From NCBI RefSeq assembly GCF_006965545.2, contig NZ_CP041370.1, forward strand, positions 1 to 64,000: DNA of 64,000 bases, given 5' to 3'. Numbering within the stretch: position 1 is the first letter of the stretch; every line of letters begins with the position of its first letter. This DNA comes from Paenalkalicoccus suaedae. Lineage in GTDB: Bacteria > Bacillota > Bacilli > Bacillales > Salisediminibacteriaceae. A model generated the notes under the pieces. The model was not told where the DNA came from. It did not search any database and was given only the letters and a program-made list of their open reading frames with translations. This document shows positions 7,968 through 15,038 of this stretch, in pieces. The translations under genes were made by a program, and so were the position numbers.

Positions 7968-9176
7968 ATGATTAGTCCAGATACAATTAAAGGTATATAT
8001 ACAGATATCCGAGAGAAAAACCCAGAAATTGTGTTAGAAGCTTTCACTTCAAAAGAAGCAAGGGAAGTTATGTGGAAACTGGTTGCTGAAGATAATGCTA
8101 CTGTTTTGGATACTGATAAAAAAGTAGATTATGTAATGCAGGAAATGGTTGGCCTGGGTGTCATTGAAACGATTATAAAACAACATGATACGGTTACAGA
8201 TATTACTTTTAATGCAAATCAATTGATTGTTAGAAGAAGCGATCTCAAAGACCCTTATCCATACGAAGATCAGGAAATAACTGAGGAGTATATTTTAAAG
8301 ATCATCCAAAAGTTCGCTAATGCAGTAGAAAAAGAATTTACACCTAAAGATCCTATCTTGGATGCCTCTTTGGGGAATTTGCGAATCAACGCTGTTCATA
8401 AAGCTGTATCGCCATATGGGACCACAATGGCAATTCGCGTATCACGTCCAAAGCTGGCACTTACCAAGGAGAATTTTTCAGACTTTGCTCCTGACTATAT
8501 GTATGAATTTTTTAAGGCTGCTGTTGCAGCAAAAGCTAACATTGGTATTTCTGGTGAAACAGGTTCCGGTAAAACCGAATTTCAAAAGTTTTTGTTAAGC
8601 TTTATACCATTTGGAGAAAAAATCATTTGGATTGAAGATACGCGGGAAGGACACCTTAAAGAGTTGTTTGGGGACACAAAAGATATTCATAGCTGGCTTA
8701 CTTCTCCTGGGGTAACTATTACAGATTTGGTAAAGGCGGCACTCAGAAACAACCCTAAATGGATCTGCGTATCTGAGACGAGAGGTATGGAAGCATATGA
8801 AATGCTGCAAGCTGTTTTGTCCAGTCACAGTATCATAACCACTTTGCATGCAAATGATGTTAAGACTATTCCTCGAAGATTTATCAATATGATGAAAATG
8901 GGCTACCAATTAGATGAAAAATCAACACTTGGTGATATTTATGAAAACTTCCATTTAGGAGTTCATTTGAAAGCCACAGAGTTGAATGGCAAAACGGTTA
9001 GATATCTGAGTGAGGTTTCCGAGTACAATGCTGATGGATCTGTAAAAATGATCTTCAAGCAGGAGCACATAGACGGGCGATTCGTGCAAACAGTAGGTAA
9101 AATAAGTCAGAAATTAAAGGACCGCATGTTAGAACACCACGTCAAATATAGTGGTTTACCTGTTAGGGGGGAATAG
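7968..9176 (+). CDS. TadA/VirB11/GspE-type secretion ATPase
   Basis: 402 residues from ATG behind GAGGAGGAAA. Walker A GETGSGKTEF (~195-204), an acidic Asp-box-like IWIEDTREG (~219), Walker B-type KWICVSETRG and a His box TTLHAND are all in order. These are the marks of the PulE/VirB11 superfamily, closest in layout to CpaF/TadA. It would energise pilus assembly with the two integral membrane proteins encoded next. An alternative VirB11 role in the secretion channel is less likely because TadB/TadC-like partners follow. Confidence 0.85.
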   Translation: MISPDTIKGIYTDIREKNPEIVLEAFTSKEAREVMWKLVAEDNATVLDTDKKVDYVMQEMVGLGVIETIIKQHDTVTDITFNANQLIVRRSDLKDPYPYEDQEITEEYILKIIQKFANAVEKEFTPKDPILDASLGNLRINAVHKAVSPYGTTMAIRVSRPKLALTKENFSDFAPDYMYEFFKAAVAAKANIGISGETGSGKTEFQKFLLSFIPFGEKIIWIEDTREGHLKELFGDTKDIHSWLTSPGVTITDLVKAALRNNPKWICVSETRGMEAYEMLQAVLSSHSIITTLHANDVKTIPRRFINMMKMGYQLDEKSTLGDIYENFHLGVHLKATELNGKTVRYLSEVSEYNADGSVKMIFKQEHIDGRFVQTVGKISQKLKDRMLEHHVKYSGLPVRGE

Positions 9177-9177
9177 T

Positions 9178-9981
9178 GTGAAGAAAAAGGTATATTCGCT
9201 AGATGAGCTTAACGCTTATAAAGTCGCGTATGGAAAGCCTATTGAACGAAAAGAGCTTTTAATGTCTTTGATAAAACCATTTGCTGTGGTTTTTGTTTTT
9301 TCTTATGCACTGTTTTATTACTGGTGGCTCAGCTTAATATTAGGTGTGTTTGCAATGTTTTATGGCTATCGTGTTATGATGCCGCAGTCAATTAAGCGTG
9401 TATACGAGGCTAATGCTTTTCAAGAGCGTCATAACTTTGTTAACAACTTAACTCAAATCCTTACCAATTCCGATAAGACTATGTTAAAAGCATTAGAAAC
9501 AGTCTCGGATCGTGCAAAAGGAGAATTTAAAGAGGATCTTCTTCAGCTGCGAGGAGCGCTTCAAGGTGCTTCTACTGAAGAGATTCATGCAGCATTTAAA
9601 GAGTTTGGTGAGAAATATAAGCATGACGCAATATTTGACTTGTATATCGAACAATTAACTACTGCTACTATTGAGGGCCGTACAAATATTGAAACGATTA
9701 AAGATATAAAATCACTACACAATGAATTGAAACAAGAACAAGATAAATTTTTACAGAAAAAGAAACGAGCTACGTATGAATTCAGGTTTATTTCTATCAT
9801 TTCTTTAGTATTGATCGCGGCAGTGACATTTTCATTTGGCTGGACTCAATGGGTTAACATTTATGCTCACCAGCTGCCAGGATGGATTTCAAGTTCAATT
9901 TATCTCACCTTATTAGGTGTGTTTTTCCGTTCTTACCTTAAAAGATTGGGTGACGACAATTTAATGGAGGTAAAATTATGA
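9178..9981 (+). CDS. TadB-like T2SSF membrane platform protein
   Basis: 267 residues. GTG 9178, one base after the previous stop and behind AGGGGGGAA, is preferred to the longer open frame from 9151. Paired N-terminal membrane helices (~33-70), a cytoplasmic helical domain (~80-200) with FQERHNFVNNLTQIL near its start, and two C-terminal helices (~208-228, ~235-255) form the single-T2SSF layout of TadB/TadC. It overlaps the next gene by ATGA, implying translational coupling. Confidence 0.75.
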   Translation: MKKKVYSLDELNAYKVAYGKPIERKELLMSLIKPFAVVFVFSYALFYYWWLSLILGVFAMFYGYRVMMPQSIKRVYEANAFQERHNFVNNLTQILTNSDKTMLKALETVSDRAKGEFKEDLLQLRGALQGASTEEIHAAFKEFGEKYKHDAIFDLYIEQLTTATIEGRTNIETIKDIKSLHNELKQEQDKFLQKKKRATYEFRFISIISLVLIAAVTFSFGWTQWVNIYAHQLPGWISSSIYLTLLGVFFRSYLKRLGDDNLMEVKL

Positions 9982-10715
9982 CTGCTGAAATCATTGAATC
10001 TAAAAACAACAACTTTTGGTTGAAATGTGCTGAAAGTAATTTAGCTTCCATGCTAGATGAAATGGGATATACACAGCAATGGGTAACGAGCTTCCAAAAA
10101 AAACGCCTTATGAAAGCAATTATTGCTTTAGCTGTTGGTGCAGTAGTAGGGGCATTGTTTAGTACCTGGATGATGTTATTAGGGCCTATACTGGCTGTAT
10201 TTGTATGGATGCTGGAATATCAAAGAATTGTAAATGCGTACAAAAGACATCAATTTGAAAAGGAACTTCAATTCAATAAGTTTATTAGAATGTTGTTTCC
10301 GTTGTTATTAGAGAGGAATGCTACATTATACGGTGCATTAAATAAGATGCTCAAAAGAATGGATGATGGGCATGTGAAAACTGCTTTAAAACGGTTTTTA
10401 ATCGGATTGAGCGATGAACCTAACTCAGAAGCTCCTTTCCGTTTATTTGCTAAAGAAGCTAGTGGGACGGATAGAGCTATGTTAATCATGGCTACGCTTT
10501 TTGATTACCAGCAAAGTTCAAATGATACAACAATTATTAGTGAACTAGGTCAGATGTCGAGTAAACAATTATTTGAAGGGGTAAGGGAAATTGCTGAATT
10601 TAAACTAAGAAAATTTTATATGTTCCCAACAAAGCTCACAATGGCCAGTTTTGTTCCCATCGTAGGTTACGCGGCTGCCATGATGATAGATACTATTGCA
10701 AAATTATCTTTATAA
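9978..10715 (+). CDS. TadC-like T2SSF membrane platform protein
   Basis: 245 residues, start overlapping the previous stop (ATGA). Two membrane helices (~45-85), a helical cytoplasmic domain with FNKFIRMLFPLLLERNAT (~97-115), and a C-terminal hydrophobic helix (~220-243). Together with the preceding gene it forms the TadB/TadC pair expected beside a TadA ATPase. No prepilin peptidase gene is seen in the window. Confidence 0.75.
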   Translation: MTAEIIESKNNNFWLKCAESNLASMLDEMGYTQQWVTSFQKKRLMKAIIALAVGAVVGALFSTWMMLLGPILAVFVWMLEYQRIVNAYKRHQFEKELQFNKFIRMLFPLLLERNATLYGALNKMLKRMDDGHVKTALKRFLIGLSDEPNSEAPFRLFAKEASGTDRAMLIMATLFDYQQSSNDTTIISELGQMSSKQLFEGVREIAEFKLRKFYMFPTKLTMASFVPIVGYAAAMMIDTIAKLSL

Positions 10716-10737
10716 AACACTGAAAGAGGTGTAAGAC

Positions 10738-11100
10738 ATGCTTGATGGAGCAGTAATGGCCATAGGGAAAATGTATATGGCCATTTTCATTTTATTTGGG
10801 ATTTTTTCTGCTTCAGCTTTTTTTATACAGATGAATCAGGGAAATGAATACAAGCAATATATTAACTATCAGATTGAGAGAAACGGCGGACTTACATCTT
10901 CAGCAATGGATCATATTGAGGAATATAACAAAAAGTATTACGAAAGCCGGTTCACAATTGATAGTCCGATGATGAATCAAAAAGTTAAGTATGGAGATGA
11001 AGTTAATTACACTGTAAAAGGGAACTTTAAAATTCTATATTTTGACCTCCCGATTCAGACGGTCTCATTAAAAGGTTCTGCTTTATCGTTGATTCGATAA
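10738..11100 (+). CDS. Minor pilin (TadE/F-like)
   Basis: 120 residues from ATG behind GAAAGAGGTG. One N-terminal membrane helix (~8-32, MYMAIFILFGIFSASAFFI) lacks a cleavable signal, and the remainder is a small extracellular domain. It sits between the platform proteins and three tiny pilin-like genes. The N-terminal anchor plus periplasm-like domain is the usual shape of minor pilins. No sequence family recognised. Confidence 0.6.
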   Translation: MLDGAVMAIGKMYMAIFILFGIFSASAFFIQMNQGNEYKQYINYQIERNGGLTSSAMDHIEEYNKKYYESRFTIDSPMMNQKVKYGDEVNYTVKGNFKILYFDLPIQTVSLKGSALSLIR

Positions 11101-11144
11101 TGTAGGGCCTTTTTATATTGCGCTCTTTTAAGGGGGTGAGGGAT

Positions 11145-11291
11145 ATATTAGATCAAAACGCCGACAGGATGTATTGGGTGATTGGTGCAGTCTTAGTAGT
11201 AGGGGCTTTAATAGGACTTTCTGTAAAAGAATATCCGGATATATTAAACAACGTTTTTAGTGGTTTTACAGCTAAAATACCAAAATTTTAA
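11145..11291 (+). CDS. Small pilin-like subunit, copy 1, without an ATG start
   Basis: The frame encodes LDQNADRMYWVIGAV and onward, near-identical to the two following genes, 49 codons with stop. At the place of their ATG it has ATA (11145), 8 nt after AGGGGG. GTG 11136 is in frame but lies inside that ribosome site. Start by ATA, by the GTG, or silence are all possible. The sequence has diverged from copies 2 and 3 in its C-terminal half (SVKEYPDILNNVF). Confidence 0.55.
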   Translation: MLDQNADRMYWVIGAVLVVGALIGLSVKEYPDILNNVFSGFTAKIPKF

Positions 11292-11319
11292 TTCGAATAC
11301 ACAATAGGAGAGTGCAAAC

Positions 11320-11463
11320 ATGTTAGATCAAAACGCAGACAGAATGTATTGGGTGATTGGTGCAGTGTTAGTGGTAGGAGCCTTGATTGGCCTTGCTGAG
11401 AAGGAATTCCCCGGCTTATTAAGCAGTGTATTTAGTGGCTTTACATCGAAACTTAAATTCTAA
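11320..11463 (+). CDS. Small pilin-like subunit, copy 2
   Basis: 47 residues from ATG behind TAGGAGAG. Acidic start (LDQNADRMYW), one hydrophobic helix (VIGAVLVVGALIGL) and a short amphipathic tail (EKEFPGLLSSVFSGF). The size and layout fit Flp-type or archaeal-type major pilins in mature form, but no canonical prepilin cleavage site is present. The protein is identical to copy 3. It is the probable major subunit for the Tad-like machine encoded upstream. Confidence 0.75.
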   Translation: MLDQNADRMYWVIGAVLVVGALIGLAEKEFPGLLSSVFSGFTSKLKF

Positions 11464-11489
11464 TTTTAGTAAATAGGAGAGTGTAAAAC

Positions 11490-11633
11490 ATGTTAGATCA
11501 AAACGCAGACAGAATGTATTGGGTAATTGGTGCAGTGTTAGTAGTAGGGGCTTTGATCGGTCTTGCTGAGAAGGAATTCCCTGGTTTGTTAAGCAGCGTA
11601 TTCAGTGGTTTTACATCAAAACTTAAATTCTAA
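11490..11633 (+). CDS. Small pilin-like subunit, copy 3
   Basis: 47 residues from ATG behind TAGGAGAG. Its protein is identical to copy 2 while the DNA differs at several third positions, so selection keeps the protein constant. The tandem arrangement increases dose of a structural subunit. A T-rich weak hairpin (~11638-11669) follows. Confidence 0.75.
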   Translation: MLDQNADRMYWVIGAVLVVGALIGLAEKEFPGLLSSVFSGFTSKLKF

Positions 11634-11688
11634 CGGAAGAGACGTACAGCTGTATGTTTCTTTTTTTTTGAAAGGAGGCGGATCAAAA

Positions 11689-11904
11689 ATGAATAAAGAT
11701 GGACCGGTCGTTAAGGTCAAGGTTACGCCAAAACAATTGCATTCCATGATCCATAAACGCCAGGCAAGACTCCCTCTTGGTTACCAGGTGACCAAGGGGG
11801 GGAAGTTTGACGCTTACTGTGATCAAAAAAGTTTGCTTCATCAATTTGTTATCAAAAACTTCACTATTAAAAACAACCACATCTTAGTGAAATTCACTAG
11901 CTGA
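11689..11904 (+). CDS. Small basic hypothetical protein
   Basis: 71 residues from ATG 11689 behind AAAGGAGGCGG; the longer frame from 11605 overlaps the pilin gene. It is basic and soluble, with a VKVKVTPKQLHSMIHKRQ start and a beta-like end. Family not recognised. It lies between pilin genes and the type IV secretion core. Confidence 0.6.
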   Translation: MNKDGPVVKVKVTPKQLHSMIHKRQARLPLGYQVTKGGKFDAYCDQKSLLHQFVIKNFTIKNNHILVKFTS

Positions 11905-11934
11905 TGATTTCATCAATTGAAGGAGGTGAGGAGA

Positions 11935-12126
11935 ATGGCTGCTACAAAAGCCGAGAAAAAAGATGCTAAAGACCTTTGTGAATTGATATTAGCGTCACAA
12001 GGGATTTCCTATGATGATTGGCTTCATGATCAACATAATGCAGTTGTTTCTAAGCACAGTAATATTTTGAAGAAAGCAGTAAAACAAATGGTAAGTAAAC
12101 CAGCAACTTCAGAGCAACACAACTAA
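11935..12126 (+). CDS. Small hypothetical protein
   Basis: 63 residues from ATG behind a near-perfect AAGGAGGTGAGG site. Helical and charged (AATKAEKKDAKDLCELIL), with no membrane segment. Family not recognised. It is immediately upstream of the VirB2-like pilin gene. Confidence 0.6.
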   Translation: MAATKAEKKDAKDLCELILASQGISYDDWLHDQHNAVVSKHSNILKKAVKQMVSKPATSEQHN

Positions 12127-12163
12127 AAAATGCAATCAAAATAAATTATAAGAGGTGTCATTC

Positions 12164-12394
12164 ATGCCAGATAATATTGTAGATATGCTTACTTACTTAA
12201 TTAGAGCTATTCAAGTTGTCGTCGGTGCCTACGCTGCTCTTAAACTAGGTATTTACGCTTATGGATTTATGTCTAAAAACCAACATAAGACTGAAGAGGC
12301 GAAGGGCGGCATGAAAAATGTAATCATTGGTCTTGCTGTAGTAGCAGGCTGTGAGCCGATTGTAAAGTGGATTCAAAACGGTATAGGTTTCTAA
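12164..12394 (+). CDS. VirB2-like conjugative pilin
   Basis: 76 residues from ATG 12164 (AGAGGTG site). Two hydrophobic helices (~8-38 and ~48-68) are separated by a short charged loop (SKNQHKTEEAKGG). This is the compact TrbC/VirB2 topology. It opens the run of type IV secretion genes. The assignment rests on size, topology and place. Confidence 0.7.
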   Translation: MPDNIVDMLTYLIRAIQVVVGAYAALKLGIYAYGFMSKNQHKTEEAKGGMKNVIIGLAVVAGCEPIVKWIQNGIGF

Positions 12395-12414
12395 ATGAAA
12401 GTGGGGGTATCTAA

Positions 12415-13872
12415 ATGATTCGAGCTTCGTTTAAGGGTGGGAGAAAATTTCGATCCATTATTCCATCCAGAAAACAATACAGTATACGTTTAGCTTCCTC
12501 GAAAATGGCGGAATTAGAGAGATTTGCTGAGGAAAATAACCTTAATGCGGAAATAGTATTAACTATCTTTGACGATGAAGATAATTCAGTTCTCTTTCGG
12601 GAATCTTTTTCTGTTGGAGAAGGGATTTCGAACAACCTACTCTTTCTCGTAAGCAGAACATTAGATACTACTTTTAAAGACAGTCCGCAGGAAGAAAAAG
12701 ATGCATTGCTTCAAATGTTATCAAAAGCCATGGAAGAGGAAGCTGTTGAACAGGAATGTAATAAGAAGCTGTTTTCAGTTCCGAATTTAGGTTTTTTTAA
12801 AGGCAGAAAGAAAAATGAACTAGATCCTAAGGCAGCCGAGGCAGAGCGTGCCCGCCAGGCTGAAGAGAAGGCCCGGCAGGAGGCAGCCGAGGCAGAGCGT
12901 GCCCGCCAGGCTGAAGAGAAGGCCCGGCAGGAGGCAGCCGAGGCAGAGCGTGCCCGCCAGGCTGAAGAGAAGGCCCGGCAGGAGGCAGCCGAGGCAGAGC
13001 GTGCCCGCCAGGCTGAAGAGGAAGCCCGGCAGGAGGCAGCTGAGGCAGAGCGTGCCCGCCAGGCTGAAGAGAAGGCCCGGCAGGAGGCAGCTGAGGCAGA
13101 GCGTGCCCGCCAGGCTGAAGAGGAAGCCCGGCAGGAGGCAGCTGAAGCAGAGCGTGCCCGCCAGGCTGAAGAGAAGGCCCGGCAGGAGGCAGCCGAGGCA
13201 GAGCGTGCCCGCCAGGCTGAAGAGAAGGCCCGGCAGGAGGCAGCCGAGGCAGAGCGTGCCCGCCAGGCTGAAGAGGAAGCCCGGCAGGAGGCAGCTGAAG
13301 CAGAGCGTGCCCGCCAGGCTGAAGAGAAGGCCCGGCAAGAGGCAGCTGAGGCAGAGCGTGCCCGCCAGGCTGAAGAAATTGTCGAGGAAAACAAAAAAGG
13401 AAAACCAGCTGCAGCTGTAAAAACGCATTTATCCAATGGATTCAGTAAAGGAATAGCTTTTCTTAAAAAGCAGAAACAGTATGTACCTGATCGTAAAAAT
13501 AAACGTGAAATACATCCGCCTATAGTGGCACAAGAATCAGCTGCTATGCGTGACCTTGAAAAGCAACTTAAGATGGCCAAGATTGAATTGATTGAAGAAA
13601 TTAAGAAAGAAAAACTAGAATTAGATAAAAAGTTGGCTAAAGAAAAGAAAAAGGAAGACAAACATAAGAAAGCTTTGGCCAAACGTAGAAAACGAATGGC
13701 AGCGCCTGGGCTTGGGTCCTCCAAGCTCATTTTGTTTGCCATTCTTCTTATTATCGGCGTACAGGTTTATTTCAACGTTGAATCAGGAAATAGCCCGCTA
13801 ACAGTTCCCGGCTGGGTAATTGACATTGGAAATAAGGTCAGCAACCTAGTAGCCTCTTACAAAAAGCTTTAA
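12415..13872 (+). CDS. Long coiled-coil protein with a C-terminal membrane anchor
   Basis: 485 residues. A globular N-terminal domain (~1-130) is followed by eleven copies of a 17-residue unit (AEAERARQAEEKARQEA; ~140-320), a perfect alanine/glutamate/arginine coiled coil like TolA or surface rods. A second charged helix (~385-435) and one membrane helix near the C-terminus (~440-462) follow. The repeat unit alternates EEKAR and EEEAR. The protein probably forms a rigid rod linked to the secretion channel. The 51-bp DNA units make length variation by slippage likely. Confidence 0.75.
   Translation: MIRASFKGGRKFRSIIPSRKQYSIRLASSKMAELERFAEENNLNAEIVLTIFDDEDNSVLFRESFSVGEGISNNLLFLVSRTLDTTFKDSPQEEKDALLQMLSKAMEEEAVEQECNKKLFSVPNLGFFKGRKKNELDPKAAEAERARQAEEKARQEAAEAERARQAEEKARQEAAEAERARQAEEKARQEAAEAERARQAEEEARQEAAEAERARQAEEKARQEAAEAERARQAEEEARQEAAEAERARQAEEKARQEAAEAERARQAEEKARQEAAEAERARQAEEEARQEAAEAERARQAEEKARQEAAEAERARQAEEIVEENKKGKPAAAVKTHLSNGFSKGIAFLKKQKQYVPDRKNKREIHPPIVAQESAAMRDLEKQLKMAKIELIEEIKKEKLELDKKLAKEKKKEDKHKKALAKRRKRMAAPGLGSSKLILFAILLIIGVQVYFNVESGNSPLTVPGWVIDIGNKVSNLVASYKKL
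12832..13376 (+). repeat. 51-bp tandem repeat array, about eleven units
   Basis: Near-identical 51-bp units beginning GCAGAGCGTGCCCGCCAGGC encode the 17-residue coiled-coil unit. Units differ mainly by GAGAAGGCC versus GAGGAAGCC and a few silent changes. GC content is far above the neighbouring DNA. It is in frame throughout, so it is protein-coding rather than a CRISPR or iteron array. Confidence 0.9.
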
Positions 13873-13898
13873 CATTGTTAAGCAGAAAGGAGGAAGCT

Positions 13899-14990
13899 TT
13901 GGCCAATAACGTTGATCGATATGATGTTGATATGGAAAAGAAGGCGTCACCTTATCTAAATGCTCTTGGATCGGCTCTCAGCGAAGGCAAAAAAAGAGCT
14001 TTAAATGAACTTAATCAAGCCAATACCTTCCTGAACAAAATCTTTAACAGAAAAAAAATTAATCAATTGTCCGAAAAGGTAAAGCTTTATAACTACTGTG
14101 AGAACCAAGTAAGAAGTAGCGATTTCAGAAGCAAGTTTTCTAAAATTGAGATTCTAGCTGGAAGAGAATCTCAAATAAATATTAATGTATTTGGGGAACG
14201 AATTGAAACAGCTTTAGGAAGCTACTTCAAAGAACAAGGAGAAAACTTGACTCCTGGAAATAGTCTTGAAGCGTATGATGAGTTGTATAGGACAATGGTT
14301 AACTCACAAACCTTTTCATCTTTACGAGGTAATAATTTCACAGGCAGATCAGAACAAGATACAAGTTTGATGGGATTTATTTCTTCTCAAAACGAGTATC
14401 AGAATTATGTGGCCGATTATCGTGAGTCTAAACCAATTCATCAAATCTTTCCAGACCAGTTCAAGGAAGGCATGTTGGAGAATGAAAGTAAACTTTACAT
14501 CAACGAGTATACAAAACATTTAGCGTTAGTTCATGACGAGAACAGATCTATGTTGAAGAATGAATCCCCAGATTACGCTGTCATCAAAGAGTTGGAAGGA
14601 GAAATTCGTTCTAATTTTAGTAAAGATCCGGAATATCCGGTTATTTTATTAAGGACAATGGCAGCAGATAACCTTAATAAACAGATAGCAACTGCTGTTA
14701 ATATGACTAACTCCTTTATTAATGATTTTTCTAAAGAGATGAAAATTAAACAAGTACCTTGGCCTACAACTGTGCCTGAACCTCTAACTTATGAGCAGTA
14801 TAATCAAAATAAATCTAAATATCTTGAACAGCTATCAAAAGATGATGTGCTGATGAAAAAAAATGAAAAAGATCTGTCAACTGAAAGGGAACTAGAGAAT
14901 AAAGGGACTGAAAAAGGAAAAGTTGAAGTTCAAATTAAAAAGCCCTCAAATTTGAAAGGTTCAAGAAAAGTTAAAGGTCTAGAAAGATAA
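13899..14990 (+). CDS. Soluble hypothetical protein of the secretion cluster
   Basis: 363 residues from TTG 13899, placed correctly behind AAAGGAGG; the open frame begins at 13875. No membrane segment; helical, rich in Asn/Glu/Lys, with a basic C-terminus (KKPSNLKGSRKVKG). Between the coiled-coil protein gene and the coupling protein gene. Family not recognised. A cytoplasmic partner of the coupling protein would fit the position. Confidence 0.7.
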   Translation: MANNVDRYDVDMEKKASPYLNALGSALSEGKKRALNELNQANTFLNKIFNRKKINQLSEKVKLYNYCENQVRSSDFRSKFSKIEILAGRESQININVFGERIETALGSYFKEQGENLTPGNSLEAYDELYRTMVNSQTFSSLRGNNFTGRSEQDTSLMGFISSQNEYQNYVADYRESKPIHQIFPDQFKEGMLENESKLYINEYTKHLALVHDENRSMLKNESPDYAVIKELEGEIRSNFSKDPEYPVILLRTMAADNLNKQIATAVNMTNSFINDFSKEMKIKQVPWPTTVPEPLTYEQYNQNKSKYLEQLSKDDVLMKKNEKDLSTERELENKGTEKGKVEVQIKKPSNLKGSRKVKGLER

Positions 14991-15000
14991 TAGAAGTGAG

Positions 15001-15027
15001 GAAGCCGTGTTTACGGCTTCTTTTTTT
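15001..15027 (+). terminator. Intra-operon terminator before the coupling protein gene
   Basis: Stem GAAGCCGT/ACGGCTTC with a GTTT loop and seven T, lying 12 nt before the TTG start of the VirD4-like gene. Another internal terminator requiring read-through. Confidence 0.8.
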
Positions 15028-15038
15028 GAGGTGATCTT

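Noticed and set aside
12832..13376. Possible CRISPR or iteron array
   Set aside because: Units are contiguous without spacers and stay in frame within a long coding gene.
12711..13742. 343-codon open frame antisense to the coiled-coil gene
   Set aside because: It results from the GC-rich 51-bp repeat having no stops in several frames; no ribosome site, and the + frame has a coherent domain layout.
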